NCBI GenBank assembly: GCA_910588595.1
Contig: CAJUQU010000022.1
Coordinates: 15,985 to 26,134 of the forward strand
From: an uncultured Lachnospiraceae bacterium
GTDB taxonomy: Bacteria > Bacillota_A > Clostridia > Lachnospirales > Lachnospiraceae
DNA: 10,150 bases
Direction of reading: 5' to 3'
A program made the position numbers and the translations under genes. Below the pieces are notes generated by a model, which was not told the DNA's origin, did not search any database, and worked only from the letters and a program-made list of their open reading frames with translations. Of this stretch, positions 6,366-10,150 are shown piece after piece. How positions within the stretch are numbered: the stretch's first letter is position 1; every line of letters begins with the position of its first letter.

Positions 6366-7337
6366 ATGGCACTGACAAACAGCCAGTACGACGCGATCAT
6401 GCGCTCCTACGAGGAGAAACAGCGCGCCGCCAGACATCGTCTGGAACACAATACAGAAACCGTATACCGACAGATCCCCGAATATGAGGATCTCGACCGT
6501 CAGGTCGCCTCCATCTCTATCGAACAGGGCAGAAAGCTTCTTGGCGGAAATGAAAATGCACTGCCGGAGTTAAGGCAGCGCTTAAAGGAACTCGCCGAGA
6601 AAAAGAGCTCTCTGCTGCGCGCATACGGTTTCCCCGATAACTACCTGTCCCTGGTCTACGAATGCGGGAAATGCAGCGACACCGGCTATATAGCCAATCA
6701 AAAGTGCAGCTGCTTCCGCGAGGCGGAGATCAACTTGATCTACGAGCAGTCCCATATCAAAAATATGCTTATGACAGAAAATTTTGGTTCACTTTCGTAT
6801 GATTATTATGCGGGAGAAGATCTTGAAAAATTTACACGAGCTGTACAAATATGCCAAAATTTTGTGAAAACTTTTAATAAGGGCTACCGAAATCTGTTTT
6901 TTTATGGTACAGTAGGAACGGGTAAATCTTTTCTATCGTGCTGCATCGCAAAGGAATTGATCGACCAGGGAAACTTAGTGATCTATTTCAGCGCTTCCCA
7001 ACTCTTTGATATCCTGTCCAAAAGCACCTTTGACAAGGACAGTGCCGAAGCGGCATCTGGTATCTCTGACGATATCTGCGACTGTGATCTGCTGATCATC
7101 GACGACTTGGGAACAGAACTCACAAACTCCTTTGTTTCCTCCCAGCTTTTTGCCTGTCTGAACAACAGACACCTGCGCAAAAAAGCTACCATCATCACAA
7201 CAAATCTTTCGCTTGGAGAACTGCGGGACCGCTATTCCGACAGAATCTTTTCCCGCATCACAAGCAACTATGATATATGCAAGCTGACGGGCCGGGATAT
7301 CCGTATGTTAAAAAAGACGGCTGCCACAAACAAATGA
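6366..7337 (+). CDS. dnaI: DnaI/DnaC-type AAA+ helicase loader
   Basis: This 323-residue AAA+ ATPase would load the replicative helicase onto single-stranded DNA at origins or restart sites. The N-terminal part (about 1-95) is helical. A zinc-binding motif follows with Cys100, Cys103, Cys114 and Cys116, as in Bacillus DnaI. The ATPase core has Walker A GTVGTGKS (181-188), Walker B LLIIDDLG with Asp246-Asp247, sensor IITTN (276-280) and the arginine-finger region DRIFSRI (292-298). Many databases call such proteins DnaC; the cysteine cluster favours the DnaI name. GAGGT lies 9 nt before the ATG. The gene is 32 bp after the DnaD-like gene, giving a compact primosome operon. Positions 6781-6900 are only 30-33% GC, against about 57% in 6421-6480, with no break in the frame. 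Confidence 0.93.
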   Translation: MALTNSQYDAIMRSYEEKQRAARHRLEHNTETVYRQIPEYEDLDRQVASISIEQGRKLLGGNENALPELRQRLKELAEKKSSLLRAYGFPDNYLSLVYECGKCSDTGYIANQKCSCFREAEINLIYEQSHIKNMLMTENFGSLSYDYYAGEDLEKFTRAVQICQNFVKTFNKGYRNLFFYGTVGTGKSFLSCCIAKELIDQGNLVIYFSASQLFDILSKSTFDKDSAEAASGISDDICDCDLLIIDDLGTELTNSFVSSQLFACLNNRHLRKKATIITTNLSLGELRDRYSDRIFSRITSNYDICKLTGRDIRMLKKTAATNK

Positions 7338-7372
7338 AAATTAAATACATAAAGACACACTAACTCCCACTC

Positions 7373-7421
7373 GCCCGCTGCTGCGGGCAATCAGATCAGG
7401 ATCGTGAAATCTTTGATTTCA
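7373..7421 (+). other. Two small hairpins in the dnaI-prs spacer
   Basis: GCCCGC (7373-7378), TGCT loop, GCGGGC (7383-7388), then TGAAATC (7405-7411), TTT loop, GATTTCA (7415-7421). Neither has a T-run, so read-through from dnaI into prs is likely. I see no convincing separate prs promoter in the 116-bp spacer. Confidence 0.5.
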
Positions 7422-7453
7422 TAACTAACATTACAGAAAGCGAGGGTTTTTCA

Positions 7454-8647
7454 ATGCCAGTTCGTGAGGAAAAAAGAAATCTCAACTCAATACCTGTAGG
7501 CTCATTAGGCATCATTCCTTTAAGTGGCTGCAACGAGCTCGGAGACAAGGTTGACAAATATCTTGTCAGATGGAGGGCAGAGCGCGAGAGCGAGCACAAG
7601 GACTCTCTTGCGTTTGCCGGGTATCAGCGCGATTCCTATATCATCCAGACCCGCGTTCCGCGCTTTGGCACAGGGGAGGCAAAAGGCGAGATCTTACAAT
7701 CGGTGCGCGGCGACGATATCTATCTGTTGGTGGATGTCACGAACTACAGCCTGACATACTCTCTCTGCGGACAGGAAAACCACATGTCTCCTGACGACCA
7801 CTACCAGGATCTCAAGCGGATCATCGCTGCGATCGGCGGCAAATCGAGACGTATCACTGTGATCATGCCTTATCTGTACGAGAGCCGGCAGCACAAGAGA
7901 AATTCCCGTGAATCCCTCGACTGCGCGCTGGCACTCCAGGAGATGGTCAAGATGGGAGTGGACAATATCATCACTTTCGACGCACATGACCCGCGGGTGC
8001 AGAATGCGATCCCTCTGAATGGCTTTGAGACCGTATCGCCCACCTACCAGTTTATCAAGGGACTGTTGAACCATGTACCCGATCTCACCATCGATGCCGA
8101 CCACATGATGATCGTCAGCCCCGACGAGGGCGGCATGGGACGTGCCATCTACATGGCAAACGTGATGGGGCTTGACATGGGCATGTTTTACAAGAGACGG
8201 GACTACACAAAGGTCGTAAACGGCCGCAACCCGATCGTGGCACACGAATTTCTAGGCAGCAGCGTTGCCGGAAAAGATATCATTATCCTCGACGATATGA
8301 TCTCCTCCGGTGAGAGTATGATCGAAGTTGCCACAAACCTAAAGAAACGCAAAGCCAACAGAATCTTTGCCGCGTCCACGTTCGGTCTGTTCACTGCCGG
8401 TCTTGACAAGTTTGAGGAGGCGTACAACCAAGGTCTGATCTACAGGGTTCTCACCACAAACCTGATCTACCAGAAACCGGAACTGCTAGAAAAAGAATGG
8501 TATATCAGCTGTGACATGAGCAAGTACATCGCATACATCATTGATACTTTGAATCACGATTCATCCATCAGTGATCTGCTCAATCCAAATGACAGGATCC
8601 ACAGCTACATCAACCGTTACAAGAACGGTGAGATACCGACGATATAA
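7454..8647 (+). CDS. prs: Ribose-phosphate pyrophosphokinase (PRPP synthase), long form
   Basis: The enzyme transfers pyrophosphate from ATP to ribose 5-phosphate, making PRPP for purine, pyrimidine, histidine, tryptophan and NAD synthesis. The ATP-site region MPYLYESRQHKR (residues 138-149) is present, followed by the catalytic stretch FDAHDPRVQNAI (175-186). The DEGGMGRA segment and the PRPP-binding loop DDMISSGES (280-288) match the phosphoribosyltransferase signature. At 397 residues it is about 80 longer than the usual 310-320, with extra sequence at both ends. It therefore belongs to a divergent long class seen in clostridia (from memory of the family). The ATG at 7454 has GAGGG 7 nt upstream. 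It lies 116 bp after dnaI on the same strand and converges on galE. Confidence 0.93.
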   Translation: MPVREEKRNLNSIPVGSLGIIPLSGCNELGDKVDKYLVRWRAERESEHKDSLAFAGYQRDSYIIQTRVPRFGTGEAKGEILQSVRGDDIYLLVDVTNYSLTYSLCGQENHMSPDDHYQDLKRIIAAIGGKSRRITVIMPYLYESRQHKRNSRESLDCALALQEMVKMGVDNIITFDAHDPRVQNAIPLNGFETVSPTYQFIKGLLNHVPDLTIDADHMMIVSPDEGGMGRAIYMANVMGLDMGMFYKRRDYTKVVNGRNPIVAHEFLGSSVAGKDIIILDDMISSGESMIEVATNLKKRKANRIFAASTFGLFTAGLDKFEEAYNQGLIYRVLTTNLIYQKPELLEKEWYISCDMSKYIAYIIDTLNHDSSISDLLNPNDRIHSYINRYKNGEIPTI

Positions 8648-8682
8648 ACATCTGAAATAATCGAGTAGGGGAATGACCCTCT

Positions 8683-8777
8683 GCACCCGTCAGCGAACCG
8701 ATTTATCGGTTTGATGACATTCTTCCGCTGAGTGCCCGTGTGCAAAAAAATACCGCTGGACACTCAGCGGTATTTTT
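8683..8777 (+). other. Structured 3' UTR of prs with competing stems
   Basis: Three stems can be drawn. (A) GCAC plus TCAGCG (8683-8686, 8690-8695) pair with CGCTGAGTGC (8726-8735) around an inner hairpin AACCGA (8696-8701)/TCGGTT (8706-8711). (B) CCGCTGAGTG (8725-8734) pairs perfectly with CACTCAGCGG (8761-8770). (C) The terminator stem TACCGCTG (8751-8758)/CAGCGGTA (8765-8772) forms. A excludes B, and B excludes C, which is the geometry of an attenuator. No known riboswitch class was recognised. Confidence 0.45.
8744..8777. terminator. Bidirectional intrinsic terminator between prs and galE
   Basis: Seven A residues (8744-8750), stem TACCGCTG (8751-8758), a 6-nt loop, stem CAGCGGTA (8765-8772) and five T residues (8773-8777). 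The A-run and T-run serve the opposite strands, fitting the convergent genes prs and galE. Confidence 0.9.
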
Positions 8778-8796
8778 ATATTCTGTCTGTATTAAT

Positions 8797-9813
8797 CTAT
8801 TCATCATATCCATTCGGATTGTTAGACTGCCATCTCCAGCTGTCTGCACACATCTCCTTAATGCCGTACTGTGCAGTCCAGCCAAGCTCCTCCTTAGCTT
8901 TCGTGGAATCCGCATAGCAGGATGCGATGTCGCCAGCACGTCTTGGCTTGATCTCATACGGAATCTTCACACCTGTCGCTTCCTCAAAATTCTTTACGAT
9001 ATCAAGCACACTGTAACCCGTTCCTGTGCCGAGATTATAGATGCAAAGTCCTGCTTTCTCCTCAATCTTCTTCAATGCCTTCACATGTCCGAGTGCCAGA
9101 TCGACAACATGAATGTAATCCCTGACACCTGTTCCGTCGTGCGTATCATAGTCGTTGCCAAATACGCCGAGCTTCTCGAGCTTGCCCACAGCAACCTGTG
9201 TGATGTAAGGCATCAGATTGTTGGGGATTCCGTTTGGATTCTCACCCATGGTACCGCTGTGATGTGCCCCGATCGGATTAAAGTAGCGAAGGAGGATCAC
9301 ATTCCACTCCGGATCTGCCTTCTGCATATCCGACAGGATCTGTTCGAGCATAGACTTTGTCCAGCCGTAGGGATTGGTGCACTGTCCCTTTGGGCACTCC
9401 TCTGTGATCGGAATAAACGCGGGATCTCCATATACCGTAGCGGAAGAGGAGAAGATGATATTCTTGCAGCCATGCTTTCTCATCACGTCCACAAGCGTCA
9501 ATGTACCTGCGATATTGTTATTGTAGTACTCCCATGGCTTCTGCACGGACTCGCCCACCGCCTTTAAGCCTGCGAAGTGGATACAGGAATCGATCTCCTC
9601 GTTTTCAAATATCTTTTCCATCGCGTCCCTGTCAAGAATATCCGCCTTGTAGAATGTTACCGGTTTTCCTGTAATCTTCTCCACCCGCTGCAGGGACTTG
9701 ACACTCGCGTTGGACAAATTGTCCACCACAACTACGTCATAACCCGCATTTTGAAGTTCTACAACTGTGTGGCTGCCGATAAATCCGGCACCGCCCGTAA
9801 CCAAAATTGCCAT
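8797..9813 (-). CDS. galE: UDP-glucose 4-epimerase GalE
   Basis: GalE interconverts UDP-galactose and UDP-glucose with bound NAD, in the Leloir pathway and in supply of sugars for surface polysaccharides. With the chosen start the protein is 338 residues, the same length as Escherichia coli GalE. It carries the Rossmann motif TGGAGFIGSH (6-15), Ser124 in SSSATVYG and the Y149-GWT-K153 catalytic pair, at the same positions as in the E. coli enzyme. The open frame extends to a GTG at 9834, but the ATG at 9813 is preferred: it starts MAILVTGGAG, and GGAGG lies 8 nt upstream. The stop is TAG. It is transcribed alone, convergent with prs. Its UDP-glucose product connects with glucose 1-phosphate metabolism and so loosely with glgC/glgD. 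Confidence 0.97.
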   Translation of the reverse strand: MAILVTGGAGFIGSHTVVELQNAGYDVVVVDNLSNASVKSLQRVEKITGKPVTFYKADILDRDAMEKIFENEEIDSCIHFAGLKAVGESVQKPWEYYNNNIAGTLTLVDVMRKHGCKNIIFSSSATVYGDPAFIPITEECPKGQCTNPYGWTKSMLEQILSDMQKADPEWNVILLRYFNPIGAHHSGTMGENPNGIPNNLMPYITQVAVGKLEKLGVFGNDYDTHDGTGVRDYIHVVDLALGHVKALKKIEEKAGLCIYNLGTGTGYSVLDIVKNFEEATGVKIPYEIKPRRAGDIASCYADSTKAKEELGWTAQYGIKEMCADSWRWQSNNPNGYDE

Positions 9814-9821
9814 ACTGTTTA

Positions 9822-9826
9822 CCTCC
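9822..9826 (-). promoter_or_regulatory. galE ribosome binding site that fixes the ATG start
   Basis: Minus-strand GGAGG lies 8 nt before the ATG at 9813-9811 and would be inside the longer GTG-initiated frame, so the shorter 338-residue protein is favoured. Confidence 0.8.
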
Positions 9827-9834
9827 GTTTTCAC

Positions 9835-10049
9835 TTATATTTTTGAATGATCCTTATTTCATTTGATCAAAACTTTCCAAATCCCTAATTTCTATGATAT
9901 TCCTTTTACAATCAGAAAACAATAGCATAATTACTATTTTTTGACGTAAAATTGACCATACCATCACTGCCTTTTTTTCTTTACAATTTACAATATTTTT
10001 ATTTTTTATACATTTTTAGATATTTACAAAGGGTTTTCTGCCTTCATTT
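9835..10049. other. Very AT-rich intergenic segment upstream of galE
   Basis: By hand count 9841-10020 is about 23% G+C (42 of 180), far below the flanking genes. It contains long T-runs on the plus strand, a TTTACAA direct repeat (9981-9993 region) and two TTGAC motifs (9941, 9953). I see no gene. Such composition beside DnaA boxes is what a DNA-unwinding element would look like, but ordinary promoter DNA for divergent genes is also possible. Confidence 0.6.
9894..9922 (-). promoter_or_regulatory. Candidate galE promoter
   Basis: Minus-strand -35 TTGTTT (9922-9917), 17-bp spacer, -10 TATCAT (9899-9894, 5 of 6). A start near 9887 gives a leader of about 74 nt. The -35 is weak, and the region is so AT-rich that chance matches are expected. 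Confidence 0.35.
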
Positions 10050-10116
10050 TGTGGATATTGTGCATAAACATGTGGATAGCAACAAAATCACTCGTTGTCA
10101 TAAAGAGTTATCCACA
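10050..10116. promoter_or_regulatory. Second DnaA-box cluster at the right edge
   Basis: Three boxes lie within 67 bp: minus-strand ATATCCACA (10050-10058, one mismatch), minus-strand CTATCCACA (10071-10079, one mismatch) and plus-strand TTATCCACA (10108-10116, perfect). They border the AT-rich stretch. No start codon with a ribosome site follows before the window ends, so the downstream gene is unknown. Confidence 0.65.
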
Positions 10117-10150
10117 TCTTACAGGCCGCATCGCTGCCCTCTTTTGCGCT

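Noticed and set aside
7373..7388. Terminator after dnaI
   Set aside because: The GC-rich hairpin is perfect but short and has no following T-run.
7694..8245. 183-residue minus-strand open frame
   Set aside because: It is a shadow of prs, rich in His, Val and Asp because of the complementary codons.
8648..8743. Known riboswitch or small RNA (SRP, 6S, THF, guanidine) after prs
   Set aside because: No consensus core of these classes could be matched by eye; only the competing stems are reported.
8740..9567. 275-residue plus-strand open frame
   Set aside because: It is the complement of galE, starts in the terminator region and shows no coherent domain; galE on the minus strand is certain.

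Overview
The window looks like chromosomal core sequence from a spore-forming member of the Clostridia, most likely a Lachnospiraceae-type gut anaerobe. This is inferred from spoVG, a paired glgC/glgD, DnaD/DnaI-type primosome genes (the Firmicutes form of the helicase-loading machinery) and a long clostridial-type PRPP synthase. Coding DNA is of medium GC and intergenic DNA is strongly AT-rich. No insertion sequence, phage gene, tRNA, rRNA or CRISPR array was seen.

Layout. At the left edge is the 3' end of a plus-strand gene encoding 26-residue tandem repeats. It shares a bidirectional terminator with spoVG. Positions 351-3128 are minus-strand: glgC, then glgD, then spoVG, read leftward from an extended -10 promoter near 3197. 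A 339-bp divergent spacer separates glgC from plus-strand murC. MurC is followed by a 322-bp spacer holding a dense array of DnaA boxes (TTATCCACA and near matches), the murC terminator and a strong promoter. That promoter drives a DnaD/DnaB-family primosome gene, a DnaI-like helicase loader and perhaps prs. Convergent galE (minus strand) shares a second bidirectional terminator with prs. Beyond galE is an extremely AT-rich stretch (about 23% GC over 9841-10020), then a second, smaller group of DnaA boxes running to the right edge.

How the genes work together. GlgC and GlgD make ADP-glucose for glycogen. GalE feeds UDP-sugars. MurC makes the first peptide bond of the peptidoglycan precursor. 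Prs supplies PRPP for nucleotides. SpoVG is an RNA/DNA-binding regulator of sporulation and envelope genes. The DnaD-like and DnaI-like proteins would load replicative helicase where DnaA has opened DNA.

The most notable signal is the DnaA-box array between murC and the primosome operon. It has four perfect boxes and at least three single-mismatch boxes in 171 bp, with blocks of boxes abutting at an exact 9-bp period. Two of the boxes also form the arms of the murC terminator stem. It could be a DnaA-controlled switch for helicase-loader genes, a DnaA titration site, or part of an origin region. The second cluster with its AT-rich flank is an independent origin-like candidate. Sequence alone cannot decide between these.
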